NCBI RefSeq assembly: GCF_049801055.1
Contig: NZ_JBNAGF010000012.1
Location: forward strand, 91,605 to 155,604
Origin: JBNAGF01 sp049801055
GTDB lineage: Bacteria; Pseudomonadota; Alphaproteobacteria; Rhodobacterales; Rhodobacteraceae
Direction: 5' to 3'
DNA: 64,000 nt
The notes beneath the pieces were generated by a model that saw nothing but the letters and a program-made list of their open reading frames with translations, was not told the DNA's origin and made no database searches. This document shows, in pieces, positions 26,481 to 36,031 of the stretch. Position 1 is the stretch's first letter. Each line of letters starts with the position of its first letter. Position numbers and translations under genes: made by a program.

Positions 26481-27652
26481 TGCGGGTATTCATCCTTGCC
26501 GGTGAACCCTCGGGCGATCGGCTGGGCGGGGCGTTGATGGCCGGGTTGAAGCAGCTCGTCCCCGACGTCGAGTTTCAGGGGGTTGGTGGCCCGCTGATGC
26601 AGCTTGAAGGGCTGGACAGCCTGTTTCCGATGGAAGAGCTCAGCATCATGGGTCTGGCCGAAGTGCTGCCAAAGTACTTCGACCTCAAGCGGCGGATCGA
26701 AGAAACCGGACAGGCCGCGCTGTCGATGAAGCCGGATGTGATGATCACCATCGACAGCCCTGATTTCAGCCTGCGTGTTGCCAAGATCGTGAAGGCTAAC
26801 AGCAACACGCGCACGGTTCACTATGTCGCTCCCTCGGTCTGGGCGTGGCGGCCGAAGCGGGCGCAAAAGATGGCCCGGGTGATCGACCATGTGCTTGCCC
26901 TGCTGCCTTTCGAGCCGCCCTACATGGAGGCTGCCGGCATGGAATGCGACTTTGTCGGCCATCCGGTCACGATGGAGCCGCTGGCCTCGGAGGACGAGAT
27001 ATCGGCTTTGCGGGCCGAACTTGGGCTTGGGAACGCACCTGTTCTGCTGACATTGCCGGGATCGCGCCGGGGCGAGGTGACGCGACTGGCTCCGGTGTTT
27101 GGGGATGCTCTGGGAAAGTTTCTGCCCGAAAACCCCGATCTGCAGGTGGTGATCCCGGCCGTCGGGCCCGTCGCCGATCTGATCGCTGAGCACACACGGG
27201 ATTGGCCATTGAGGCCACATATCCTTGATCCGCGCCGCTATGACCCCAAGATTGCGCTGGCCCACAAGCGTGCGGCTTTCGCCACGGCCGAGCTGGCGCT
27301 GGCGGCCTCGGGCACGGTATCGCTGGAACTGGCAGCCAACGAAACACCGATGGTGATTGCCTACAACCTCCACTGGCTGACCAGAAAGGTCGTGCCTTAC
27401 CTGTTCTCGATCGACACGGTCACTCTGGTCAATCTCGTTACCGAAACCCGCACCGTCCCTGAATGCATCCTCGACAATTGCCGGCCGGACAGTATCGCCG
27501 AGGCTTTGGCAAAGCTGCGGGCGAACCCGAACGATCAGATCGAGGCCATGCGGGAAACCATGCTCCGGCTTGGACGCGGCGGACAGGAACCGGGGCTGCG
27601 CGCGGCGCAAGCTGTCTTGAACCGCATGGGGAAAGGCGCAGAGACAGGTTGA
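26480..27652 (+). CDS. lpxB: Lipid-A-disaccharide synthase
   Basis: LpxB joins lipid X to UDP-2,3-diacylglucosamine to form the tetraacyl disaccharide of lipid A at the membrane face. The 390-aa GT19 protein starts MRVFILAGEPSGDRLGGALM, and shows SIMGLAEVLPK, YVAPSVWAWRPKRA and the C-terminal ASGTVSLELAANETPMVIAY. The ATG at 26480 overlaps the lpxI stop by one base, and a longer in-frame start inside lpxI (26432) is not conserved. It converges with mnmA. Confidence 0.95.
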   Translation: MRVFILAGEPSGDRLGGALMAGLKQLVPDVEFQGVGGPLMQLEGLDSLFPMEELSIMGLAEVLPKYFDLKRRIEETGQAALSMKPDVMITIDSPDFSLRVAKIVKANSNTRTVHYVAPSVWAWRPKRAQKMARVIDHVLALLPFEPPYMEAAGMECDFVGHPVTMEPLASEDEISALRAELGLGNAPVLLTLPGSRRGEVTRLAPVFGDALGKFLPENPDLQVVIPAVGPVADLIAEHTRDWPLRPHILDPRRYDPKIALAHKRAAFATAELALAASGTVSLELAANETPMVIAYNLHWLTRKVVPYLFSIDTVTLVNLVTETRTVPECILDNCRPDSIAEALAKLRANPNDQIEAMRETMLRLGRGGQEPGLRAAQAVLNRMGKGAETG

Positions 27653-27706
27653 AGTCCACTCTGTCCACCGGTCGAAGCGATGGCCATGAAAAGGGCAGGG
27701 ACAGTT

Positions 27707-28852
27707 TCAGTAACCGCGCCAGATCCAGCCACCACCATAGATACGACTGCCCTCGCTGGCATAGAATACGCAGGCCTGACCGGGTGAAACCCCTTCTTCG
27801 GGGGTGAGCAGTTCAACCTCGGCTTCGGTGTCAGAGATCGGACGCACGATCGCCTCGCGCGGGGGGCGGGTTGAACGCACTTTGACCGAGAGGTGCCATT
27901 CCGCACGGCTGGTAAAAGGCTCATCGCCCAGCCAATTAATCTCGCGCACCGGGATCTTGCGGGTTGCCAGCATGTCCTTGGGCCCGACGACCACCTGCTT
28001 TTTATCCACGTCCAGCTTGACCACATAAAGCGGTTCGCTCAGCCCGCCGATCCCCAGCCCGCGCCGCTGCCCGATCGTGTAGTGGATGACACCGGTATGA
28101 GTCCCGAGAACACGCCCATCCGCGTGCACGATCTCGCCTTGTTCGGCAGCGCCGGGGCGCAGCTTTTCAATGACACTGGCATAGTTGCCGTCGGGCACAA
28201 AGCAGATGTCCTGGCTGTCCGGTTTGTCAGCCACGGCCAGACCATATTGTGCCGCCAGCTCGCGCGTGGCGTCTTTACTGGGCAAATGACCCAGTGGGAA
28301 TCGCAAGTAGTCCAGCTGTTCCGGTGTGGTTGAGAACAGGAAATAGGACTGGTCGCGGTTGGCGTCTTCGGCACTGTGCAATTCTGGCCCGTTCGGGCCG
28401 TCCTTGCGTTGGATATAGTGACCGGTCGCCATGCAGTCGGCCTCGAGATCGCGTGCGGTTTCCAGCAGGTCCTTAAACTTGACCCGCTCGTTGCACCGGA
28501 TGCAGGGCACGGGAGTAGCTCCGGCAAGATAGCTGTCAGCGAACTCGTCGATCACCGCATCCTTGAAGATGTTCTCGTAGTCCAGCACGTAATGCGGAAA
28601 GCCGCGCTCTTCGGCGACGCGGCGGGCGTCGTGGATGTCGATACCCGCACAGCAGGCACCTTTTTTGGCCAGCGCCGCACCGTGATCATAAAGCTGTAGC
28701 GTCACGCCGACCACGTCGTATCCCTGGTCGGCCAGATGCGCGGCCACCACCGAGCTGTCAACGCCACCGGACATGGCTACAACAACCCGCGTTTCGGCGG
28801 GTGGCTTGGCAAATCCAAGCGAGTTGAGCGGGGTGTCGGTATCCAGCGCCAT
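27707..28852 (-). CDS. mnmA: tRNA-specific 2-thiouridylase
   Basis: MnmA thiolates U34 in tRNAs for Lys, Glu and Gln using sulfur relayed from IscS/Tus. The 381-aa product has the PP-loop VVAMSGGVDSSVVA near residue 23-36, the two reactive cysteines in PVPCIRCNERVKF and SQDICFVPDG, and the C-terminal domain. The ATG at 28852 is chosen over 28930. It diverges from sciP with 132 bp between them. Confidence 0.94.
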   Translation of the reverse strand: MALDTDTPLNSLGFAKPPAETRVVVAMSGGVDSSVVAAHLADQGYDVVGVTLQLYDHGAALAKKGACCAGIDIHDARRVAEERGFPHYVLDYENIFKDAVIDEFADSYLAGATPVPCIRCNERVKFKDLLETARDLEADCMATGHYIQRKDGPNGPELHSAEDANRDQSYFLFSTTPEQLDYLRFPLGHLPSKDATRELAAQYGLAVADKPDSQDICFVPDGNYASVIEKLRPGAAEQGEIVHADGRVLGTHTGVIHYTIGQRRGLGIGGLSEPLYVVKLDVDKKQVVVGPKDMLATRKIPVREINWLGDEPFTSRAEWHLSVKVRSTRPPREAIVRPISDTEAEVELLTPEEGVSPGQACVFYASEGSRIYGGGWIWRGY

Positions 28853-28984
28853 TCGGGCAGCTCCTACGGATAGTTTGGAAGACCGGCAGAATATAGGAAA
28901 ATCCGAGACACTCTCAAGGGCCGGTTTCACCGACCGTTAAGTTGGCATGGCCAATCTCGGTTCAAAGTTTCGAGGATTGATGAG

Positions 28985-29263
28985 ATGTTCCTTAAAAAAG
29001 TGGATGGCCCACGGGCCGTGACCCTGCCCGACGGAAGTGTAATGACCCGGGCGGATCTCCCGCCCGGCGATACGGTGCGTTGGGTTGCTTCACGCAAGGC
29101 CCGGGTTGTGCGGGGTGTGCTCTACGGCCTGATCTCGCGGCGAGAGGCGATTGAACGTTACCGTCTGAGTGATGAAGAGTTTCAGGGCTGGGTTTCGGCC
29201 ATCGCAGAACATGGCGAAGATGCGCTGAAGGCGACGGCTGCGAAAAGGTATCGGCAAGTTTAG
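28985..29263 (+). CDS. sciP: CtrA inhibitor SciP (DUF1153)
   Basis: SciP is the small protein that binds the DNA-binding domain of CtrA and blocks its activation of target promoters in Caulobacter. The 92-aa product begins MFLKKVDGPRAVTLPDGSVM, includes RADLPPGDTVRWVASRKARV, and carries a helix-turn-helix-like segment (EAIERYRLSDEEFQGW). These match the DUF1153 family. It is located about 1.5 kb upstream of ctrA in the same direction, with a DUF1992 gene between. Confidence 0.88.
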   Translation: MFLKKVDGPRAVTLPDGSVMTRADLPPGDTVRWVASRKARVVRGVLYGLISRREAIERYRLSDEEFQGWVSAIAEHGEDALKATAAKRYRQV

Positions 29264-29648
29264 TCAAAATCCCGAAAGCCCCGTCCGCAGTCGTGTTGAG
29301 CCGACAGCTCTGTCCTCAATCAGTCTCTGGAATTGTAGTGCATGTCACGGCCCAGACGTGCGCCCCAATGCAGAGTTGGTATCCGTTGCAACACAGAGTC
29401 ACGGGTTAGCTGGACGAAGAGCCAGAGGAAAAAGTTGCCCTTTCGACTGGAGAACTGGCGCAGGGTAATCGTTTGAGCAGCCCCAATGCCGGTGTCGGCA
29501 GACAGCTGCCCAATGTTTGGTGCGCCGACATTCCCACCGACCGTCTAACCTGCCAAACGGGTAGGTCGCGGGCAATTTGCCGCAAAGCTCTCAAAAACTC
29601 TAATCGACCAGTTACATGCATGACTGAAAAACAATGAGGCGAAACTCG
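29264..29648. other. 385-bp stretch without a recognised gene
   Basis: No open frame here has family resemblance or a ribosome-binding site. A small stem (acctgcc 29548-29554 with ggtaggt 29560-29566, one G-U pair) is the only structure noted. The stretch separates sciP from the DUF1992 gene. Confidence 0.5.
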
Positions 29649-29963
29649 ATGTCACATCCATTGAACCCTGCAATTGAAATGGCAATGAATGCAGCTGATC
29701 GGTCGGGCGAATTCAAGGACCTTCCGGGTGCTGGCAAGCCGCTGGAATTTCTTTCGGCTCCCAAGGATGCCGTGATTGACCGGCTATTGAAGGAAAACCA
29801 AGCCAAACCGCTGGCCGTCCATTTAAAGAAAAAAGTTGCCGAACTGCGAGAGACCCTCAAGGCCGAAACCGATGAAGAGGGGCGGAAGGCTCTGATAAAA
29901 GAAATTGCCGACCATCAACTCAAGCTCGATTTGGAGTTGGAGGCGCTTCGCAAATATGGCTAA
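29649..29963 (+). CDS. DUF1992 family protein
   Basis: A 104-aa soluble, charged, mostly helical protein opening MSHPLNPAIEMAMNAADRSG, with the DUF1992 core FKDLPGAGKPLEFLS and a Lys/Glu-rich C-terminal coiled-coil region (about 55-100). The family is found fused or related to J-domain proteins but its role is not established. The ATG at 29649 lies nine bases after GAGG; the frame also opens at 29634. Confidence 0.75.
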   Translation: MSHPLNPAIEMAMNAADRSGEFKDLPGAGKPLEFLSAPKDAVIDRLLKENQAKPLAVHLKKKVAELRETLKAETDEEGRKALIKEIADHQLKLDLELEALRKYG

Positions 29964-30770
29964 CGCGAAGCGTCCTGAACGGGCGATATGGGTTTGGCAT
30001 TGACCATTGTAACGCCTCTTTGTGAGTGAGAATGGCCGGATTTTTGCATCGAGTGCGGTGGCCGTTGCCCCATTTGCGTGGAGCAATTGATCGGCCAGTC
30101 GCTCCCAGCGGATTGCCAAGCTCAACGTTCTTAACTGGGGTGATTTCTGTGAATGCCCAAAGTGCCGTTTTTTGGACGCGCAGCCTGTGCAATTTAAGGA
30201 TGCGCTGTTTTTCTCAGATCAAACCTTCCATGTTCCACTCTTGGTCATCAGCCAAGGTTAAACCCGGCCAAGGGAATGCACTTTGTCCCGGATCGCAGGC
30301 AACCGCAATTCGCCGCCTCCAGTTTGTGCCAGGTCTACTGCCCTTCGAACTGCTGCGCCGATCCAATTTGCAGGCTGGGTCGCGTGAACGGACCGCAGAT
30401 TTTGACATCAAAGAGAATTAGTCAATCTGGTCGGTCAGAACCGCCAAGGTCTTTATCGCTGTGTTGTATGTGAATGTCCAACTCAGGGGTTGGTGGCAGA
30501 AATCTTGTTTCTTTGGCGTTGGTCAGTGTCATTCCTGCCCCCAGAACCTAGCGGCCTGCCCTGGAAGTGGATGAGCACCCGGTTAGGGCGAGCGAACGAA
30601 TATCAAACATTCCGAGGCACATCGTTTCACTCAATAAAAGAACCAAAAATCGGGGCTTGCCATCAACAAAATGCAACCATAGATTGTGATCCAGTAGTAA
30701 CGCGGGGTTAACCTTTTTTGGCCACGGTTAACCCGGCAACGGAACAAGTTTTCATGACGGAGATATCTAG
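29964..30770. promoter_or_regulatory. 807-bp gene-poor region upstream of ctrA
   Basis: Short frames in both directions have no recognisable similarity, no good ribosome-binding site and several stops, so no gene is called. The region is visibly richer in A and T than its surroundings. It contains TTAA-type half sites near 30130, GGTTAAACC at 30256-30264, and two perfect GGTTAACC palindromes at 30706-30713 and 30726-30733 just upstream of ctrA. It is probably the extended ctrA promoter region plus decayed sequence. Confidence 0.45.
30706..30733. promoter_or_regulatory. Tandem GGTTAACC palindromes upstream of ctrA
   Basis: Two identical 8-bp palindromes are spaced 20 bp centre to centre, about two helical turns, ending 37 bp before the ctrA start. 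Each contains TTAAC in both orientations, the CtrA half site. Full Caulobacter-type sites are TTAA-N7-TTAA, so autoregulation is plausible but the spacing is not canonical. Confidence 0.5.
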
Positions 30771-31487
30771 ATGCGCATTTTGTTGGTCGAGGATGACCCC
30801 ACAACCTCAAAAAGCATCGAACTGATGCTGACCCACGCAAACTTAAATGTTTATGCCACCGATCTGGGTGAGGAGGGGATCGACCTGGCCAAGCTGTATG
30901 ACTACGATCTTATCCTGCTTGATCTGAACCTACCCGACATGAACGGGCACGAAGTTCTGCGGCAGCTGAGGCTGGCTCGGGTGGAAACCCCGATCCTTAT
31001 CCTGTCCGGTGAGGATGACACGGAAAGCAAAATCAAGGGCTTTGGGTTCGGGGCAGATGACTACCTGACCAAACCGTTCCATCGGGAAGAGCTGGTTGCG
31101 CGTATTCATGCGATCATCCGGCGGTCAAAGGGACATTCGCAGTCTGTGATCCAAACAGGCAGAATTGCAGTCAACCTCGACGCCAAGACAGTCGAGGCTG
31201 ATGGTCAGCCCGTGCATCTGACCGGCAAGGAATACCAGATGCTAGAACTGCTCAGCTTGCGCAAGGGCACGACTCTTACCAAAGAGATGTTTCTTAACCA
31301 TCTTTACGGCGGAATGGACGAACCCGAGTTGAAGATCATAGACGTGTTCATCTGTAAGCTTCGCAAAAAGCTCAGCAACGCGACTGAGGGTGAAAACTAT
31401 ATCGAGACAGTATGGGGTCGCGGCTATGTTCTTCGCGATCCACAGGCCAACGACCTTGGAAGGTCGCGCATCGCGGTCGGGGCCTGA
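30771..31487 (+). CDS. ctrA: Cell-cycle response regulator CtrA
   Basis: CtrA is an OmpR-type regulator that in Rhodobacteraceae controls motility, gene-transfer-agent and related genes rather than being essential. The 238-aa product has the receiver domain with phosphoacceptor Asp51 in LILLDLNLPDMNGHEVL, the Lys of YLTKPFHREEL, and a winged-helix output domain with LTGKEYQMLELLSLRKGTTL and DVFICKLRKKL. GGAG precedes the ATG. SciP is encoded upstream and ligA downstream. Confidence 0.95.
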   Translation: MRILLVEDDPTTSKSIELMLTHANLNVYATDLGEEGIDLAKLYDYDLILLDLNLPDMNGHEVLRQLRLARVETPILILSGEDDTESKIKGFGFGADDYLTKPFHREELVARIHAIIRRSKGHSQSVIQTGRIAVNLDAKTVEADGQPVHLTGKEYQMLELLSLRKGTTLTKEMFLNHLYGGMDEPELKIIDVFICKLRKKLSNATEGENYIETVWGRGYVLRDPQANDLGRSRIAVGA

Positions 31488-31497
31488 CAGAACACCA

Positions 31498-31549
31498 AAG
31501 GTCCGGGACGGAAGACGCCACTCACGCGCCGTCAGGATGACTGGACCTT
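31498..31549. other. Nested inverted repeat between ctrA and ligA
   Basis: Outer arms aaggtcc (31498-31504) and ggacctt (31543-31549) enclose inner arms gacgg (31507-31511) and ccgtc (31529-31533). No T run follows, so it is not a standard terminator. It begins 10 bases past the ctrA stop and could end or stabilise the ctrA message. Confidence 0.5.
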
Positions 31550-31612
31550 AACGGGGCCTCGCCCTATCACTTGTCACGAACACGATTGTGGGCACAGGTG
31601 TGGGGCGAGGTC

Positions 31613-33739
31613 TTGAACGACGCGATTGCAGTTGAAAACCTGACGGAAGAGCAGGCACAGGCGGAACTGGCCCGGCTGGCGGCAGAGCTGGACCGGGCCA
31701 ATACCGCATACCACGCCGAAGACGCGCCGGAGATTTCCGATGCAGACTACGACCGCCTCAAGCGTCGCAACGCCGAAATTGAAGCACGATTCCCGCAACT
31801 GAAACGCGCCGACAGCCCCTCGGAACAGGTGGGCGCGCGACCTGCAGACGGGTTCACCAAGATCACCCATGCGGTCCGCATGCTGTCGCTTGGCAACGCT
31901 TTTGACGATGGGGATGTTGCCGCCTTTGACCAGTCAATTCGGAAGTATCTGGGGCTTGGGGCCGACACCGGGCTGAGCTATACGGCAGAGCCCAAAATCG
32001 ACGGACTGTCGCTGTCACTGCGATACGAAAGCGGCCAGCTCGTTCAGGCCGCGACCCGAGGGGATGGGGCTGTCGGAGAAAATGTCACCGCAAATGCGCT
32101 GACGATCGCAGACATTCCGGAGCGGATCGACGGTGCCCCCGAAGTTCTGGAGGTGCGCGGAGAGGTCTACATGTCCCACGAAGACTTCGCCGCACTCAAT
32201 GCCCGGCAAGAGGAAAGCGGCGGCAAGAGCTTTGCCAACCCGCGCAACGCCGCAGCAGGGTCTCTGCGGCAACTCGATGCCAGTATCACCCGCGATCGCC
32301 CCTTGCGCTTTTTTGCCTATGCGTGGGGGGAAACCTCCGAGCCTCTGGCCGGGACGCAAACTGACGCGATCAACCGTTTGGGCGCGCTGGGTTTCCAGAT
32401 CAACCCGCTGACCCGGCGGTGTGAGTCGCCAGCCGAGATGATCGCGCACTATCACAACATCGAGGATCAGCGGGCGACATTGGGCTACGATATCGACGGG
32501 GTTGTCTACAAGGTTGACGACCTTGCGCTTCAACACCGGCTTGGCTTTCGTTCGACCACGCCGCGTTGGGCAATCGCCCACAAATTCCCGGCCGAGCTGG
32601 CGTGGACCCGGCTTGAAGCCATCGACATTCAAGTCGGTCGCACCGGGGCGCTCAGCCCAGTGGCCCGTCTGACCCCTGTGACCGTGGGGGGCGTGGTGGT
32701 TTCCAATGCGACGCTGCACAACGAGGATTACGTTGCCGGTCGTGATGCCAACGGCGAAGAGATCCGGGGCGGCAAGGATATCCGGGTCGGAGATTGGGTG
32801 CAGGTCTATCGGGCCGGCGATGTCATTCCAAAGGTGGCTGATGTGGATCTGTCCAAGCGTCCGCAGAACTCCGAGCCGTACGCGTTTCCGACCCGCTGTC
32901 CGGAATGCAACAGCGAAGCGGTGCGCGAGGTCGGCGACGCCGTGCGCCGCTGCGTTGGAGGCATCATCTGTCCGGCTCAGGCCATGGAAAAGCTGAAGCA
33001 TTTCGTTTCGCGCAAGGCATTCGACATCGAGGGACTGGGCGCCAAACAGATAGAGATGTTTTTTGATGATGAGCTGCTGCCCGTGAAAACACCGGTCGAC
33101 ATCTTCACCTTGCAATCCCGTGACGCCGACAATCTTGCAAAGCTTGCCAATCGCAAAGGCTGGGGGGAGCAGAGTGCGCGCAATCTCTGGGATGCTATCG
33201 ACGAGAAACGCACGATACAATTCGGAAGACTGCTGTTTGCCCTTGGGATCCGGCATGTCGGTGAAGCGGCGTCCACGCTGATCGCGCGTCACTACGGGAA
33301 CTGGTCGGCCTTCGAATCTGCGGTGACGGCGGCTTCGGGATTCGAGGGGCCGGAATGGGATGAATTGCTGGCGATCGACGGAGTTGGCGAGGTCATGGCC
33401 CGGGCGTTGGTGTCGGCTTTTGCACAAGAAACCGAGCGTGCCTCGATTGACGCGCTGGTGACTCGACTGACTGTCTTGGATGAGGAAAGGCCACAATCGG
33501 ATGGAAGTCCGGTCGCCGGGCTCACGGTCGTGTTTACCGGAACGCTTGAAAAAATGACCCGAGCGGAGGCGAAGGCCAGAGCCGAGTCTCTCGGCGCGAA
33601 GGTTGCGGGGTCGGTCTCGAAGAAAACCGATCTCCTTGTGGCCGGGCCGGGCGCTGGATCAAAGGCAAAAAAGGCGGACGAGCTGGGGATCCGGACGCTG
33701 GATGAAGACGGCTGGCTCGAACTGATTGGCGACGCATGA
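31613..33739 (+). CDS. ligA: NAD-dependent DNA ligase LigA
   Basis: LigA seals nicks in replication and repair using NAD. With the start used here it has 708 aa. The adenylated lysine is Lys128 in AEPKIDGLSL; a four-Cys zinc finger follows near residue 430 (CPEC then RRCVGGIICPAQ), then the helix-hairpin-helix domain and a C-terminal BRCT domain (GLTVVFTGTLEKMTRAEAKA). No ATG precedes the conserved region. A TTG at 31613, reading MNDAIAVENLTEEQAQ, fits family N-termini best; upstream TTG or GTG codons are possible. Confidence 0.93.
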   Translation: MNDAIAVENLTEEQAQAELARLAAELDRANTAYHAEDAPEISDADYDRLKRRNAEIEARFPQLKRADSPSEQVGARPADGFTKITHAVRMLSLGNAFDDGDVAAFDQSIRKYLGLGADTGLSYTAEPKIDGLSLSLRYESGQLVQAATRGDGAVGENVTANALTIADIPERIDGAPEVLEVRGEVYMSHEDFAALNARQEESGGKSFANPRNAAAGSLRQLDASITRDRPLRFFAYAWGETSEPLAGTQTDAINRLGALGFQINPLTRRCESPAEMIAHYHNIEDQRATLGYDIDGVVYKVDDLALQHRLGFRSTTPRWAIAHKFPAELAWTRLEAIDIQVGRTGALSPVARLTPVTVGGVVVSNATLHNEDYVAGRDANGEEIRGGKDIRVGDWVQVYRAGDVIPKVADVDLSKRPQNSEPYAFPTRCPECNSEAVREVGDAVRRCVGGIICPAQAMEKLKHFVSRKAFDIEGLGAKQIEMFFDDELLPVKTPVDIFTLQSRDADNLAKLANRKGWGEQSARNLWDAIDEKRTIQFGRLLFALGIRHVGEAASTLIARHYGNWSAFESAVTAASGFEGPEWDELLAIDGVGEVMARALVSAFAQETERASIDALVTRLTVLDEERPQSDGSPVAGLTVVFTGTLEKMTRAEAKARAESLGAKVAGSVSKKTDLLVAGPGAGSKAKKADELGIRTLDEDGWLELIGDA

Positions 33740-35826
33740 GCGGCCGGCCTGAATCACTCTTTCCGCTCTTTGCCGGGCTGGAAACACTGGACGGGGTCGG
33801 GCCAAAGACGGCCCAGCTGCTGGAACATCTCGAGATCGAAACCCCGCGCGATCTCCTTTTTTCACTGCCTTATTCAGTGGTGGATCGGCGTCGGCGCGAA
33901 ACGATTCAGGGTGTTGATCTTCCGACGACGCTGACCGTGGCGGTGACAGTTCTGTCGCATAACCCGCCGCGCAACCGGGGAGGGGCCTACCGCGTCCTGG
34001 TCGCAGATGCTCAGGCGGAGTTCCAATTGGTGTTCTTTCATGCGCGTGGCGATTATCTGAAGAAGATCCTGCCAGAGAGATCAGAGCGCGTGATCTCCGG
34101 AAAGCTGGAGCTATTTGACGGAATGGCGCAGATGGTTCATCCCGACCACGTTCTGCCGCTGGAAAACGCCGGTGACATCCCCGAATACGAACCGGTCTAT
34201 CATCTGACGCAGGGGGTCAGCCAGAAAACTGCGTTCAAGGCCGCCCGAAGTGCGCTCAAGCGCGCGCCGGTTCTGGCTGAGTGGATCGATCCAACCCATG
34301 TCCAGCGCGAAGGGTGGCCGGGTTGGCACGAAGCGATGGATACCGCACACGCGCCCGAGGGGCTTGACGACATCGCACCCACGGCGCCGGCCCGCGCGCG
34401 TCTGGCATATGACGAGTTCATGGCGCATCAGTTGACGCTGGCGCTGGCGCGGCTGCGCGAACGCAAGGCGCGCGGGATCAGCAGTCACGGTACCGGTCGC
34501 CTGCAATCAAGGGTTCTGGATGCGTTGCCATATCGCCCCACCACTGCGCAGGCCCGTGCGATCGAGGAGATCGCCGCCGACATGGCCTCCGAGGCCCGGA
34601 TGAACCGGTTGCTGCAGGGTGATGTCGGAGCGGGCAAAACACTGGTGGCGTTCATGTCGCTTCTGGTTGCGGTCGAAGCGGGAGGGCAGGGCGTCATGAT
34701 GGCCCCGACCGAGATTCTCGCCCGGCAGCATCTCGAAGGGCTTCGCCCCCTGGCCGAAGAAGCAGGCGTTGTGCTGGAGCTGCTGACAGGGCGCGACAAG
34801 GGCGCGGAGCGTCGGGCCAAGCTGGCTGCGCTGGAAAAAGGCGACATTCAGATCCTTGTGGGAACCCATGCGGTGTTTCAAAGCGATGTGGTCTTCAAGG
34901 ATCTGCGTCTTGCCATCGTCGATGAACAGCACCGTTTTGGCGTTCGTCAGAGGATGGAACTGGCCGAAAAGGGATTGGGTGCAGACGTCCTGGTCATGAC
35001 CGCGACCCCAATCCCCAGAAGCCTCGCCCTGGCGCAGTATGGCGACATGGATGTATCGGTTCTGGACGAGAAGCCGCCGGGCCGAAAGCCCGTCAAAACC
35101 GCGATCCTGAGCACCGAGCGGATCGACGAAGTCGTCGACCACCTGCGCAAGGCCATTTCCGAGGGGCGGCAATGTTATTGGGTCTGTCCGCTGGTTGAGG
35201 AATCCGAGGCCGTGGATCTGACCGCGGCCGAAGAACGGTTCAAACTGTTGCGAGCGGCCTTGGGCGATGGGGTCGTTGGGCTGGTCCATGGCCAGATGCC
35301 ACCTGCGGAAAAAGACGCGGCGATGGCGAGGTTCATAGCAGGTCAAACGCAGGTTCTGGTCGCAACCACAGTCATCGAGGTTGGCGTGAATGTGCCCAAT
35401 GCCTCGATCATGGTCATTGAACGCGCCGAAATCTTCGGACTGGCGCAACTGCACCAGTTGCGAGGCCGGGTCGGGCGAGGGTCAGCCGAGTCGACCTGTT
35501 TGCTGATGTATCAGCCTCCGCTTGGAGAGTCGGGCCGCCGCAGGTTGGAAGTTCTTCGAGAAACCGAGGACGGGTTTCGAATCGCCGAAACCGACCTAGA
35601 GATGCGGGGTGCCGGGGATCTGATTGGCACCGCTCAATCGGGATTGCCCAAATTCCGCATTGCCGATCTGGAACGGCAGGCTGCCCTTATGGCTGTTGCG
35701 CAAAGTGATGCCCGTGCATTGCTGGCGGCAGACCCCGGACTGCAAAGCGAACGGGGCAAGGCCGCTCGTGTTCTGCTGTGGCTGATGAAACAGGACCAGG
35801 CGATCCGGTTGATTTCGGTCGGATAG
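33736..35826 (+). CDS. recG: ATP-dependent DNA helicase RecG
   Basis: RecG remodels stalled replication forks and branched DNA. The 696-aa product has the N-terminal wedge domain (about 60-160), the helicase Walker A LLQGDVGAGKTLVAF, the DEQH box IVDEQHRFGVRQRM, motif III MTATPIPRSLALAQYG and the C-terminal TRG-like region. It overlaps ligA by four bases (ATGA). The ligA-recG pair is consistent with a repair-oriented operon. Confidence 0.95.
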   Translation: MSGRPESLFPLFAGLETLDGVGPKTAQLLEHLEIETPRDLLFSLPYSVVDRRRRETIQGVDLPTTLTVAVTVLSHNPPRNRGGAYRVLVADAQAEFQLVFFHARGDYLKKILPERSERVISGKLELFDGMAQMVHPDHVLPLENAGDIPEYEPVYHLTQGVSQKTAFKAARSALKRAPVLAEWIDPTHVQREGWPGWHEAMDTAHAPEGLDDIAPTAPARARLAYDEFMAHQLTLALARLRERKARGISSHGTGRLQSRVLDALPYRPTTAQARAIEEIAADMASEARMNRLLQGDVGAGKTLVAFMSLLVAVEAGGQGVMMAPTEILARQHLEGLRPLAEEAGVVLELLTGRDKGAERRAKLAALEKGDIQILVGTHAVFQSDVVFKDLRLAIVDEQHRFGVRQRMELAEKGLGADVLVMTATPIPRSLALAQYGDMDVSVLDEKPPGRKPVKTAILSTERIDEVVDHLRKAISEGRQCYWVCPLVEESEAVDLTAAEERFKLLRAALGDGVVGLVHGQMPPAEKDAAMARFIAGQTQVLVATTVIEVGVNVPNASIMVIERAEIFGLAQLHQLRGRVGRGSAESTCLLMYQPPLGESGRRRLEVLRETEDGFRIAETDLEMRGAGDLIGTAQSGLPKFRIADLERQAALMAVAQSDARALLAADPGLQSERGKAARVLLWLMKQDQAIRLISVG

Positions 35827-35906
35827 CGGGCTGATCCGGTATCCGGCGGGTCGGCTTCCAGAAAAAGTGTTTTGTTTCAGTCCACTAAGGCTCTTGATCT
35901 ACAAAA

Positions 35907-35931
35907 GTTCGCAAATGTTCTCAAAAAGTTC
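35907..35931 (+). promoter_or_regulatory. LexA (SOS) box upstream of the 39-aa gene
   Basis: Three GTTC words occur at 35907, 35917 and 35928. The second and third form GTTC-N7-GTTC (35917-35931), the consensus LexA operator of alphaproteobacteria; the first adds GTTC-N6-GTTC. The site lies 100 bp before the start of the small gene at 36032 and about 90 bp after recG. Confidence 0.7.
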
Positions 35932-36031
35932 TTTACTTGGGGCGGTCAAAATGAGAACAAAGAGTCAACAAAGGCTTAACGACGCAGACCCAAGACCTCG
36001 AGCCGAAACAATCGATACAGGAGCCGTGCCA

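Noticed and set aside
30026..30421. A 131-codon frame in the gene-poor region upstream of ctrA.
   Set aside because: No ribosome-binding site, no similarity and an unusual composition rich in Arg, Ser and Pro; treated as chance.
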